DNA of 64,000 nt. Origin: RGIG5327 sp045612485. GTDB taxonomy: Bacteria > Verrucomicrobiota > Lentisphaeria > Victivallales > UBA1829. The notes under the pieces were generated by a model. That model did not search any database. It was given only the letters and a program-made list of their open reading frames with translations, and was not told the DNA's origin. This document shows, one piece after another, positions 9,488 through 16,748 of this stretch. Position numbers and translations under genes: made by a program. Every line of letters begins with the position of its first letter. The first letter of the stretch is position 1. The stretch is taken from the NCBI GenBank assembly GCA_045612485.1, contig JAZKZE010000115.1, positions 1-64,000 of the forward strand, given 5' to 3'.

Positions 9488-9516
9488 TTGACTATTGGTT
9501 ATGCAAGATATATATT
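9488..9516 (+). promoter_or_regulatory. Near-consensus sigma-70 promoter with upstream A-tracts
   Basis: TTGACT (9488-9493), a 17-base spacer and TATATT (9511-9516). About 50 bases of nearly pure A-tracts lie directly upstream (9431-9486) and resemble an UP element. The promoter would give a leader of about 85 bases before the ATG at 9608. Confidence 0.6.
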
Positions 9517-9607
9517 ACACCAGATTAAGGCATTGTAAAATGATTGCAATTGAAAAATAACTGTACAGTTTACTTTGTGTAACGTACGAAAAAGAAAGGA
9601 ATTTATC

Positions 9608-9856
9608 ATGTGTGACAAAAAAGAAATCTATGCAGACGGTATCGGTCAGATCCACTTCGCAGGAGGCATGGTTCGCTATGACTTCGTTTCTCTTCAGCCC
9701 GAAGAAGACGGCAAAGCTCCCACCCCCAAAGCCAATGTCCGTATCGTAATGCCTCCCCAGGGCTTCCTTGCTGCTTACAACAGCATGCAGCAGCTTATCG
9801 ACAAACTTCTTGAAGCCGGTGTTCTTCAGAAGAATGACGCTGCCAAGAAAAAATAA
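9608..9856 (+). CDS. Conserved-looking small protein, probably highly expressed
   Basis: An 82-aa soluble protein of unrecognised family (MCDKKEIYADGIGQIHFAGG at the N-terminus; VRIVMPPQGFLAAYNSM further on). The first two thirds read as beta strands and the end as an amphipathic helix (residues 55-75) with a Lys-rich tail. I chose the ATG at 9608 because AAGAAAGGA precedes it; an in-frame GTG lies at 9575. Three signs point to high expression: a near-consensus promoter with A-tracts, a strong terminator, and codon use skewed to C-ending and GTT/GCT codons compared with its neighbours. Function unknown; no signal peptide, so cytoplasmic. Confidence 0.75.
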   Translation: MCDKKEIYADGIGQIHFAGGMVRYDFVSLQPEEDGKAPTPKANVRIVMPPQGFLAAYNSMQQLIDKLLEAGVLQKNDAAKKK

Positions 9857-9876
9857 GCGTAAGTTTTATTTTACGG

Positions 9877-9927
9877 AAAAAGGGGCTGTTGCAAAACCTC
9901 AAAAAAGGTGAGCAACAGCCTTTTTTA
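9877..9927 (+). terminator. Rho-independent terminator of the 82-aa gene
   Basis: GGCTGTTGC (9884-9892) pairs perfectly with GCAACAGCC (9912-9920) and is followed by TTTTTT. The left arm also belongs to a longer 20-bp inverted repeat whose partner is at 10180-10199. Confidence 0.85.
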
Positions 9928-10300
9928 TTGTTTGAGCTGAATATTGGAGGTATAACAGGTCATAACAGGGGAGAATTATACCTTGTTTTATAAATACACA
10001 AGGCTATTTATTCCATTGCTCAAACATTGTGTTTGAGGGAACTGGATTTTTGATCGTTTATAAAAAAAGTTGGAATTGTTTTTATCGTGACGATAAAAGC
10101 AATTCCGTCAAAAGTTTTTGGAAGATGGGGAGCGGGGAAGAGAACCTTTTTTCAAAAAGGTGTCTTCCCCGCAAAACATTTTTGCAACAGCCCCTTTTTT
10201 TTCTGCTTTGCACGGCTTGATAAAAATGGGTAGCAGAAAATGTGATTTTCTGCCCTTCGGCTCCCTTGGAGCCTTGTTAAGTCCCGCGCTGCGTACCATT
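9928..10300. other. Gene-free, hairpin-rich DNA between the small-protein gene and the capsid cassette
   Basis: No supported gene. Besides the segment and hairpin listed separately, it holds a perfect hairpin at 10232-10252 and a short palindrome GGCTCC/GGAGCC near 10260-10273. The density of inverted repeats is much higher than in the rest of the window. Confidence 0.5.
10132..10172. repeat. Long near-perfect hairpin
   Basis: GCGGGGAAGA (10132-10141) pairs with TCTTCCCCGC (10163-10172), and ACCTTTTT with AAAAAGGT inside it. This leaves a 41-base hairpin with only one or two mismatches. It lies inside the inverted-repeat segment and next to a further hairpin at 10232-10252 (GCAGAAAAT / ATTTTCTGC). 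Confidence 0.6.
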
Positions 10301-10342
10301 CAAAAAGGGCGTATTGCAAAAAAAAATGCAACACACCCTTTT
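10301..10342 (-). terminator. Terminator of the capsid cassette
   Basis: Read on the minus strand, AGGGTGTGTTGCA pairs with TGCAATACGCCCT (wobble pairs allowed) around an A/T loop and is followed by TTTTT. It lies just downstream of the gp36-like gene and would end the cassette transcript. Confidence 0.75.
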
Positions 10343-10354
10343 CTATCCGTACTT

Positions 10355-10786
10355 TTAATATTCCTTCATGGCGTCAGCCGAAAAAATTGCTTTTCTATCT
10401 CCGGGGATCTCTGAGGCAAAAGAGATGCCACTTCCGGAACATTTGAGCGGGGTATCGGCAAGGATGAATCTACTCTGGGCAAGATCATTGAGGAAGGTGA
10501 TACATTCTTTGTAGGATTCCCTGATCTTTTCCGGAACATTATTACCGGGACCGCGTTTGTATAATTCATATTCTGCAATGCGTAAGGTCCATTCTGTAAT
10601 GAGGGGATTATCCGTAAGGGGGACATTGTAGCGGATGCAGGCATAATTATTTACAAAACTTTCTGCTCTGGCAATGATCTCGTCAAGGAGTTTTATAAGG
10701 TTTTCGCCTGTTTTTCCGGAAAGATTTTCCAGAACAGGACGTGTAAGACGGTTTTCCAGATCTTGCTTCTGAATATAATTTCCCAT
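10355..10786 (-). CDS. Mu gp36-like phage protein (DUF1320)
   Basis: A 143-aa protein resembling phage Mu Gp36 / DUF1320, a family usually encoded just after the major head gene and thought to act in head completion or head-tail joining. It starts MGNYIQKQDLENRL and has the typical helical core with YACIRYNVPL (about residue 47) and ITEWTLRIAEYELYKR (about 64-79). It has a good ribosome binding site (AAAGAAAGGA). It is the last gene of the minus-strand capsid cassette and is followed by a terminator. It is intact. Confidence 0.75.
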   Translation of the reverse strand: MGNYIQKQDLENRLTRPVLENLSGKTGENLIKLLDEIIARAESFVNNYACIRYNVPLTDNPLITEWTLRIAEYELYKRGPGNNVPEKIRESYKECITFLNDLAQSRFILADTPLKCSGSGISFASEIPGDRKAIFSADAMKEY

Positions 10787-10865
10787 GGTTTCCTTTCTTT
10801 AGTATGCAATATAAGAAAAATCTCTCCGGACCGGGGTGGAATGTCCGGAGAGGAAAGGTGAAGAC

Positions 10866-11783
10866 TTACTCTTTGCTTCCGCCCTGATAGATCAGATGGG
10901 GGAAGGCGGTGAAGGAGGCGCCTCTGGCATTGGTGCCGTAAATGTATTCTTTATTCTTGAATACATTTTCATCCCCTTCTGAATCCAGACGGATGAGAGA
11001 AGGCATTTTCCGCTGCTGGATAAAGACAGGTTTGAGAACTCCGTCTGTTGCGGCAAGATACCAGTTATCCTCGTATTCGCCGGAAAGTTCGGGAAGTACC
11101 AGAAGTTCCGCGCTTCCGTTCCAGGGATTATCCGTTGCGGCAACCCCGGAAACATTTCCCTCATTGACTGTATGAAGAGTAAGACGGTCTTTCAGAATAC
11201 TGAAAGCTGTTTCTTCATTTTTGGGACCGACAATAAGAAGATTAGGGATGATCCCCAGGTTTCTGCCGGAATGACCTTTATAATTCATCATGGTCATACG
11301 GGCGGAGGCGTAGGCAGAGGCGGAAAGAGGGGCGGAGGACTGATTGCAGATCACATTTTCCCCGTAAAGACGGCTGGAAGAGAAAAATTTCAGATCGTCC
11401 GCCCAGACCTGGTTGCTTACCAGAGCTTCCACGGCAAGATCGTGCCATAATCTTGCCGCATGGCAGCCCATCTGTGCAATGAGGGTGGAATAGATCCCGT
11501 ACTGATCGTCTTCAATGTCATTTCCGGGAACGGCAATGGTTTCTTCAAAATCCCGGTTGAGGACTTCCAGTTTCCTGGTGGCGAGATCTTTGATGACTCT
11601 TTCGCCGATCCATTCTCTCATGCCGCCGAACTGTTCCAGGAAGGGGTAAACGTTGGAGGCACTTCCGGAGGGGATCACAGAACAGAATTTCTGCCAGGAA
11701 GCCGGGACTTTTTCCAGCCCCTGAAGAAAACTTGTGTTGAAGCCCTGAAAAAGTACATCCATGGTTTTACGGTTGATATCCAT
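10866..11783 (-). CDS. Mu-like major head (capsid) protein, gpT family
   Basis: A 305-aa protein of the Mu-like gpT major head subunit family. The N-terminus (NRKTMDVLFQGFNTSFLQGL), the GGMREWIGERVIKDL segment and the C-terminal YGTNARGASFTAFPHLIYQ fit that family and an HK97-type capsid fold. It should be the shell subunit that assembles with the portal and the protease/scaffold encoded upstream. It has a good ribosome binding site. Length is normal for the family and no frame is broken, which is unusual for an otherwise gutted prophage. Confidence 0.85.
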   Translation of the reverse strand: MDINRKTMDVLFQGFNTSFLQGLEKVPASWQKFCSVIPSGSASNVYPFLEQFGGMREWIGERVIKDLATRKLEVLNRDFEETIAVPGNDIEDDQYGIYSTLIAQMGCHAARLWHDLAVEALVSNQVWADDLKFFSSSRLYGENVICNQSSAPLSASAYASARMTMMNYKGHSGRNLGIIPNLLIVGPKNEETAFSILKDRLTLHTVNEGNVSGVAATDNPWNGSAELLVLPELSGEYEDNWYLAATDGVLKPVFIQQRKMPSLIRLDSEGDENVFKNKEYIYGTNARGASFTAFPHLIYQGGSKE

Positions 11784-11837
11784 ATTTTATCCTTTCTTTT
11801 TTATGATTCTGTATGGAGAGTAAGTGTGTGTCTGATT

Positions 11838-12263
11838 TTATGCTCCGGCAAGGACAAGATTGCCCACTTCCACAATGAGAAGTCCGTCGGAATCGATCTC
11901 CCGGAGAACGCCTGCGGGGATTCTGTTTGTGCCGCCGTTTTTGCCAACGGTGTGGTCATCCACCACATAAACGATGTGATTGATGTCCTGTTCGCCAAGT
12001 TTTTCTCCTTCCGTACCGTTATCGTACTTGAACATTCCGGATTTGATAATGATCCTGCCGTCTGCGGCAAATCCTTCGGCTCTGCCGAGAACGATAAGTC
12101 CGGGGGAGTCGGAGGCATTCTGTGCCATTCCGGTAAGGGGATCTACGGCGGCGATAGCTCCGGTGAAAATTGTGCTGCCTGTTTTGATTTTTCTGATCCT
12201 GCGGAACTTCTGGGAGTGACAGAGAATCTCCGGGGTGTTTCTGTTTGCAGTAAGTGCTGCCAT
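11838..12263 (-). CDS. Probable phage head decoration/accessory protein (gp33 position)
   Basis: A 141-aa protein between the protease/scaffold and major head genes, where Mu carries gp33. It looks beta-rich (TGSTIFTGAIAAVDPLTG, GLIVLGRAEGFAADG), as do small capsid decoration proteins (DUF2190-like). The family is not certain. I took the ATG at 12263 because GGAAAGGA precedes it; the frame is open for a further 84 codons upstream without a good start. It is intact. Confidence 0.6.
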   Translation of the reverse strand: MAALTANRNTPEILCHSQKFRRIRKIKTGSTIFTGAIAAVDPLTGMAQNASDSPGLIVLGRAEGFAADGRIIIKSGMFKYDNGTEGEKLGEQDINHIVYVVDDHTVGKNGGTNRIPAGVLREIDSDGLLIVEVGNLVLAGA

Positions 12264-12369
12264 GATTTTTTCCTTTCCAGCAGAGTGATGATCTGCTTTT
12301 TTCTTGTTGAAAGACAGAATATTTCTGTCTTTATGTTTTTGGTCAGAGAATTTTTTTGAGAATTGCTTT

Positions 12370-13260
12370 TTAATTTTTATTTTCTGTAAGTCCCAGCATG
12401 GAAAAAATCTCTTTTTCCAATGCGGAGGGAGAAGGCTTTTCTTCCGGTAAACGGGCCTGATCGGTATAGAGATTATCCGGAACGATCCGGGGGGCAGTTT
12501 GACACCAGAGATCAAAAAGGGCCGGATTTTCCTTCAGAAGAGTGTTTGCCCAGCAACGCATATTTTCAGTAAGGATCCCCCGGGAGAATGCTATTTGCAG
12601 TTTTTCATTTCTTACGATCTCTTCCGCCCGGGAAAGCAGTTTATTTGCATCCGCAAAATTTTTTATTCTGTGTGTTCTGAAAAATGTTTCTTTTTCCCTG
12701 TCGCCGGAAGTATCGGTACTGCCGGTCAAATCACTTGCCGCAAGCGGCGGAATATTATGCAGTGCCGGATGATTGGTCAATGCCACAGAATGGATCCCTG
12801 TGACATTTCCGGATCCGTTGGAAAAATACAATACCGGGGAATAATAGCGGTATTTTCCGCTGAGAATGAGTTCTTCCGCTTCTTTGGTCCAGTATTTGAC
12901 AAGCCCTGCAAGACCTTCTTCACTTTTTCGCAGCTCTTTGATCCAGCCCGCCGCCGGTGCCTTTGTTCCGCTGATGCTCTGATGTTCAAAATCAATAACA
13001 AGATCTTTGCCCCGGTTATGGAATTCGTCTATGATGGTATCGGCATCTTCCGGAGAAAAAAAGAATTCTCCCTCATCGCCATCTTTGGTATAAGAATTTT
13101 TTCCATACTTCAAGAGAAGGATTTCTTCCGGAAGGGTACGGTTATTGGTATCGCTTACCGGGGAAGGAGGGGTGTTTTCTTTCCTTTTCTGTGAGATCGT
13201 TTCCGTAAAAGAGACGGGAATGACAGTGGCATGGAAATATGCCATGGAATCCATTTGCAT
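12370..13260 (-). CDS. Mu-like gpI protease/scaffold
   Basis: A 296-aa protein of the Mu gpI family (phage I protein), which cleaves the capsid scaffold during maturation; the C-terminal part often doubles as scaffold. Family segments include DADTIIDEFHNRGKDLVIDF, HQSISGTKAPAAGWI and YYSPVLYFSN, then VALTNHPALHNIPPL around residues 165-180. The C-terminus ends in a helical, charged stretch typical of the scaffold region. The start at 13260 has GGAAAG upstream, and its N-terminus lies 16 bases after the portal stop, so the genes are co-transcribed. Confidence 0.85.
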   Translation of the reverse strand: MQMDSMAYFHATVIPVSFTETISQKRKENTPPSPVSDTNNRTLPEEILLLKYGKNSYTKDGDEGEFFFSPEDADTIIDEFHNRGKDLVIDFEHQSISGTKAPAAGWIKELRKSEEGLAGLVKYWTKEAEELILSGKYRYYSPVLYFSNGSGNVTGIHSVALTNHPALHNIPPLAASDLTGSTDTSGDREKETFFRTHRIKNFADANKLLSRAEEIVRNEKLQIAFSRGILTENMRCWANTLLKENPALFDLWCQTAPRIVPDNLYTDQARLPEEKPSPSALEKEIFSMLGLTENKN

Positions 13261-13276
13261 TTTACTTTCCTTTTTT

Positions 13277-14617
13277 TTATGGGTTGTTTTTGTCAGTTGC
13301 CTGTTTTTCAAGGCGGATATTGAAGGCTTTTTCGATCCATTCGGGAGAGATGGCAAAATTGCTTTCAGAAAGCAGTTTGATGATCTGTGCTTTTTCCAGA
13401 AGATTTTCCGGAGAGGAAAAATCCAGGATGAAACGGTATTCACCGTCAGTACCGTAACAGTATTTTTCCAGAGGACGGAGCAATTGATTGTTGATTGTTT
13501 CCATCAGGGCGCGGCAATCTGCTTCCAGAATATCATGTCTTACATTTTCCTGGATCTGACCTTTGCTGAAGCCTCCGGAAACGGAACTGGAGGCAGTCTG
13601 TCCCAGAATGAGAAGGGTGTAAAGTTTATCTATGTAGTCCAGAAAAGTCTGGTACTCGCCGGAAGCGCTTATACCGGGAGAGAGAGTCTGGATCTGGGAT
13701 TCTCCTGTAACGACTCCGGAACCGTCGGAAGAGATCCTGTTCAAGGCTGCAAGAATATTTTTTCTTGTATCCTCATTTTCAAAGTCCTGCTGATTGATCT
13801 TTGCAATGAGGAAGGGAACACCGAATTTTTCCAGAAATCTTGCCCTGTCTCTTAATGCATAATGTTTGAAAAAGTACAGCCACAGAAGGGGACGGAGCAA
13901 GCCGCCGCTGCCGCAGGGACCGGACTTGAGCTTGTGGTAATGGAGAATAAACTGATGGGGATGATACTGGTAAAGGGGCCGGATCTGACCGCTATATGTA
14001 CGCAATGCCGGATTGCCTGCGGCATCAAAAAGAAAATTTTCCTGACAGATGCTTTTAAATCCTTTTATGGAAGAACCTCCTTCCTCCCATTCAATGACGG
14101 CTCCGGCACAGCCGAAAGCAAGGCTTTCCATAAGATGACGGAGCAAAAAATTTATGTTGGCTTTTTCCAGAATGGAGGAAAGCATACTGATTTTTTCCGG
14201 ATCACGTCCGGCGATCTGCCAGTCACAGGCACATACAGCAAGTATTCTTGTTTGCAGATGAGCCGCAATGACCGGTTCATTTTCCAGTATGGCTCTGTAA
14301 AGGAAGGCCTGATCATAAAGAAAACCGCTGTCCGCCTCTGTTGTTGCGGATCTGATGCGTGATGCGGAGATCTTTCCTGAAGGAGCAGGAACGGTAGAAC
14401 AGAGTAATTCCTGAAAGTCTCTGCTTGAGTTACCGGACGGGATGGAACTGAGTCTGCTTTTGTGATTTTTTTCTGCCGGGGACGGACTGTATCTGATACA
14501 GTTTTCCGGCAAAGAAATTTTACTGTCAGAAAGAGTTTTGGTTTTACGGAAAGAAAATGGCTGAAAGAAGGACGCTGTCATTTTCCCGGCAAAAAGGTGA
14601 AAGTGATTTTTTTTCAT
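13277..14617 (-). CDS. Mu gp29-like portal protein (DUF935)
   Basis: A 446-aa protein of the DUF935 portal family. Segments are ILENEPVIAAHLQTRILAV (about residue 110), the central RARFLEKFGVPFLIAKI and LGQTASSSVSGGFSKGQ, then EWIEKAFNIRL near the end. In a phage it would form the dodecameric DNA channel at a capsid vertex. The start at 14617 is supported by AAGGAGA. It is the first gene of the cassette. The Mu genes that normally flank it (terminase gp28, minor head gp30/F) are absent, since the next gene upstream is an unrelated, divergent TolC-like gene. Confidence 0.85.
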   Translation of the reverse strand: MKKNHFHLFAGKMTASFFQPFSFRKTKTLSDSKISLPENCIRYSPSPAEKNHKSRLSSIPSGNSSRDFQELLCSTVPAPSGKISASRIRSATTEADSGFLYDQAFLYRAILENEPVIAAHLQTRILAVCACDWQIAGRDPEKISMLSSILEKANINFLLRHLMESLAFGCAGAVIEWEEGGSSIKGFKSICQENFLFDAAGNPALRTYSGQIRPLYQYHPHQFILHYHKLKSGPCGSGGLLRPLLWLYFFKHYALRDRARFLEKFGVPFLIAKINQQDFENEDTRKNILAALNRISSDGSGVVTGESQIQTLSPGISASGEYQTFLDYIDKLYTLLILGQTASSSVSGGFSKGQIQENVRHDILEADCRALMETINNQLLRPLEKYCYGTDGEYRFILDFSSPENLLEKAQIIKLLSESNFAISPEWIEKAFNIRLEKQATDKNNP

Positions 14618-14790
14618 ATTCAGGGATCTCCTTTGGTTTGATCTCTGGTAAGGAGTATGCGTCAAACAAAAGGAGAAAAAAAGTAAAATTGGAGAATAAA
14701 AATTTACTCTCCGGAAAATGGTTCTGCTGATGGAAAAAACATGACAGGAAGGTTTTTTTATGAAAAAAAAGGGGGTTTTTTGCACTAAAA

Positions 14791-14822
14791 CAGAAATATT
14801 TCAGAAATATTTCAGAAATATT
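14791..14822. repeat. Tandem 11-bp repeat, about 2.9 copies
   Basis: CAGAAATATTT occurs at 14791-14801 and 14802-14812, with a third copy lacking the last base at 14813-14822. It ends 1 base before the -35 box of the TolC-like gene's promoter, so it could be a regulator-binding site or an A/T-rich upstream element. Confidence 0.7.
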
Positions 14823-14823
14823 C

Positions 14824-14852
14824 TTGCAATTCATCATAGAGGAGGCTATAAT
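14824..14852 (+). promoter_or_regulatory. Sigma-70-type promoter for the TolC-like pair
   Basis: TTGCAA (14824-14829), 17-base spacer, TATAAT (14847-14852). Transcription would start about 70 bases before the ATG at 14931. Confidence 0.65.
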
Positions 14853-14930
14853 AAATTAATGTAATATTTTAACAAAGCCGCTGATTTTTGTCAGTGGTGT
14901 GAATAAAGGTTAATGGACAGGAGTATTTCA

Positions 14931-16682
14931 ATGCGGAGAATTGCAGTTTCAGGTATAGTTGCAACGGCACTTTTGCTTGCTTTTTGTGTGACGGCATGTA
15001 AATCTATGGAATCTTATACGGCGGATCGTGCCGAACGGTCAGTTCTGGATACGAAAAAAGCAAGGAATATGGAGTTGCTTGACGGAAGAGTATATAATCT
15101 GGAACAGTGTATAAGTTATGCTTTGAAACACAATCTGCAAGTCCGTCTGCATGAACTGGATGTGAAAATCGCCAAAGAAAATAAGATGGCAGAGGTCATG
15201 GGGATGCTTCCTGAACTCAATTTCAATGAAAATTTCAGTGCCAGAAGCAATACTCCTGCTTCAGGAAGTGAAAAGATCCATGAGGACGGCGAAACCTACG
15301 GGAACAGTACAAGTGAAGAACGTCAGGTCAATTACTTCAATATCGACCTTGTATTCAGCGTTCTGGATATGGGATTGAGCTACTGGAATACGGAAATAGC
15401 ACACAATAAAATGCTTCTGCATAAACAGCGTGCAGCCCGTATGAGTCAGAATATCCAGCTGGATGTTGTGAAGGCATACTTCAAAGTTGCCGCTGCGCAG
15501 CGTGCAAAAAATAAAACAGAAAAACTTCTTGCTGAAACAAGGAAGAAAGCAGATGATATCCGCAAACTTTCCCTGACCGGTAAAATGGATCCCATCATGG
15601 CATTCAATGTCCTGCGGAAATTTACCGCTATGGAAAAACAGCTGACCAATTATGTTAGAGTATATGAAAATGCTTGTACGGAACTGCGTACACTTATGGG
15701 ACTTTATCCCAGCCCCATGATCAATGTTGATGAAAGCTGCCTGGATAATCTGAAGGCATTGGAACTTTTTTCCGCTCTTGACCGTATGGAAAAGACTGTG
15801 GGGGCGGATGGAACAGAATATCTCCACAGAGATGGTGCAGTATGGAGAGATGATTCCGCACTTCCGGATGTGAGATTTACTCCTGTTGAACTTATGGAAC
15901 AGATCGCTCTTCTCCAGCGTCCTGAAATGTATGAAAGCGACCTTCAGCAGATGATCAATGTGATCGAATGCCGCAAGGTCATTCTGATGATGTTCCCCAA
16001 TGTGAAACTTTATACGGAATGGGCAAACAGTTCCAATAAATATCTCTATCACCAGAGCTGGCTTGAGCTTGGTGTGCGTGCCGCATATAATCTTCTCCTG
16101 CTCCCCCATCATATTGCCAAATATACGGCATACAGCAAGCAGACGGAAGTATCTGCAATGCGCCGTTATGCAAAATCTGTGGCAGTGATGGCACAGGTGC
16201 GTCTGGGACATGCCAATTTGCTTTCCGCGCAGGAGATCTACAAAAAAGATGTTCAGATCAGCAGGGATTATAAACTGCATCTTGCCAATGCCTCCAAAGT
16301 TCTCAAATCCGGTGCCGGTAAATATAAAGGCATGGATCTGGAATACATGCGTCTGGAAACACTTAAAGCAGAGATCGATTCCATCCTTTCTCTCGGAAAC
16401 TGCTATGTGGCGTACTACCGTCTGCTCAATGCCATGGGGATAAACAGTGCAGATTACCGTACTTTGGATTCTCTCTGGGAAGAACTTTCCGATACAGCAA
16501 GAAAAGCGGCTTCTTCCATGAAAAAGGCCCGTCAGGAGTATAAAGCGGAACGGGTGGAACAGTTCCGTCAGGAATTGGAAAAACAGGCTGCCGCTGAAAG
16601 AAAACAGGCCGAAGAAGCAGACAGAGCTTTGCGTGAGAAGATCAATCGTGAAATCGACGCAAAACTGGGTAAACGTAAATAA
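14931..16682 (+). CDS. TolC-like outer-membrane efflux lipoprotein
   Basis: A 583-aa protein with a lipoprotein signal (LLLAFCVTAC, lipobox Cys about residue 23), followed by the repeated alpha-helical arrangement of TolC/OEP proteins. It has LEQCISYALKHNLQVRLHE at the start of the first half, coiled-coil helices, and a second structural repeat near VELMEQIALLQRPEMYESD (about 325). The C-terminal tail is Lys/Glu/Ala-rich and strongly coiled (AERKQAEEADRAL). TolC proteins form trimeric outer-membrane channels with inner-membrane pumps; no HlyD or ABC partner is adjacent. The ATG at 14931 is preferred because CAGGAG lies 8 bases before it; an ATG at 14913 is possible. It is a paralog of the next gene. 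Confidence 0.8.
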   Translation: MRRIAVSGIVATALLLAFCVTACKSMESYTADRAERSVLDTKKARNMELLDGRVYNLEQCISYALKHNLQVRLHELDVKIAKENKMAEVMGMLPELNFNENFSARSNTPASGSEKIHEDGETYGNSTSEERQVNYFNIDLVFSVLDMGLSYWNTEIAHNKMLLHKQRAARMSQNIQLDVVKAYFKVAAAQRAKNKTEKLLAETRKKADDIRKLSLTGKMDPIMAFNVLRKFTAMEKQLTNYVRVYENACTELRTLMGLYPSPMINVDESCLDNLKALELFSALDRMEKTVGADGTEYLHRDGAVWRDDSALPDVRFTPVELMEQIALLQRPEMYESDLQQMINVIECRKVILMMFPNVKLYTEWANSSNKYLYHQSWLELGVRAAYNLLLLPHHIAKYTAYSKQTEVSAMRRYAKSVAVMAQVRLGHANLLSAQEIYKKDVQISRDYKLHLANASKVLKSGAGKYKGMDLEYMRLETLKAEIDSILSLGNCYVAYYRLLNAMGINSADYRTLDSLWEELSDTARKAASSMKKARQEYKAERVEQFRQELEKQAAAERKQAEEADRALREKINREIDAKLGKRK

Positions 16683-16748
16683 GAGCAATGTTTCGGGTTA
16701 TAACTAAAGATTAAGAAATATATTCAGGAATACAGGACGGAGGAAGGA

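Larger units (their letters stand above)
9877..10199. repeat. 323-bp segment bounded by 20-bp perfect inverted repeats
   Basis: Positions 9877-9896 are the exact reverse complement of 10180-10199 (core GGGGCTGTTGCAAAA). No open frame of note lies between them. The ends resemble the CTGTTGCAAA termini known from IS6-type insertion sequences, so a MITE or a solo remnant is possible. Shared terminator arms are the alternative explanation. Confidence 0.5.
14618..14930. other. Divergent control region between capsid cassette and TolC-like genes
   Basis: It holds the plus-strand promoter at 14824-14852, a three-copy 11-bp tandem repeat at 14791-14822 and a hairpin near 14690-14712 (GGAGA / TCTCC around an A/T core). 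The capsid-cassette promoter should be here on the minus strand, but no strong consensus was found. No gene seen. Confidence 0.5.

Noticed and set aside
9928..10130. Possible transposase remnant inside the inverted-repeat segment
   Set aside because: No frame in either direction shows transposase motifs or a reasonable length; only small unrelated frames were found.
13277..14785. Longer start for the portal protein (to 14785)
   Set aside because: The extra 56 residues are Phe/Ser-rich without family resemblance; the ATG at 14617 has AAGGAGA at the right distance.
15261..16688. Long minus-strand frames opposite the TolC-like genes and the MATE cluster
   Set aside because: Composition is Cys/His/Phe-rich in the way expected for reverse-strand reading of real genes, without domain motifs or ribosome binding sites.
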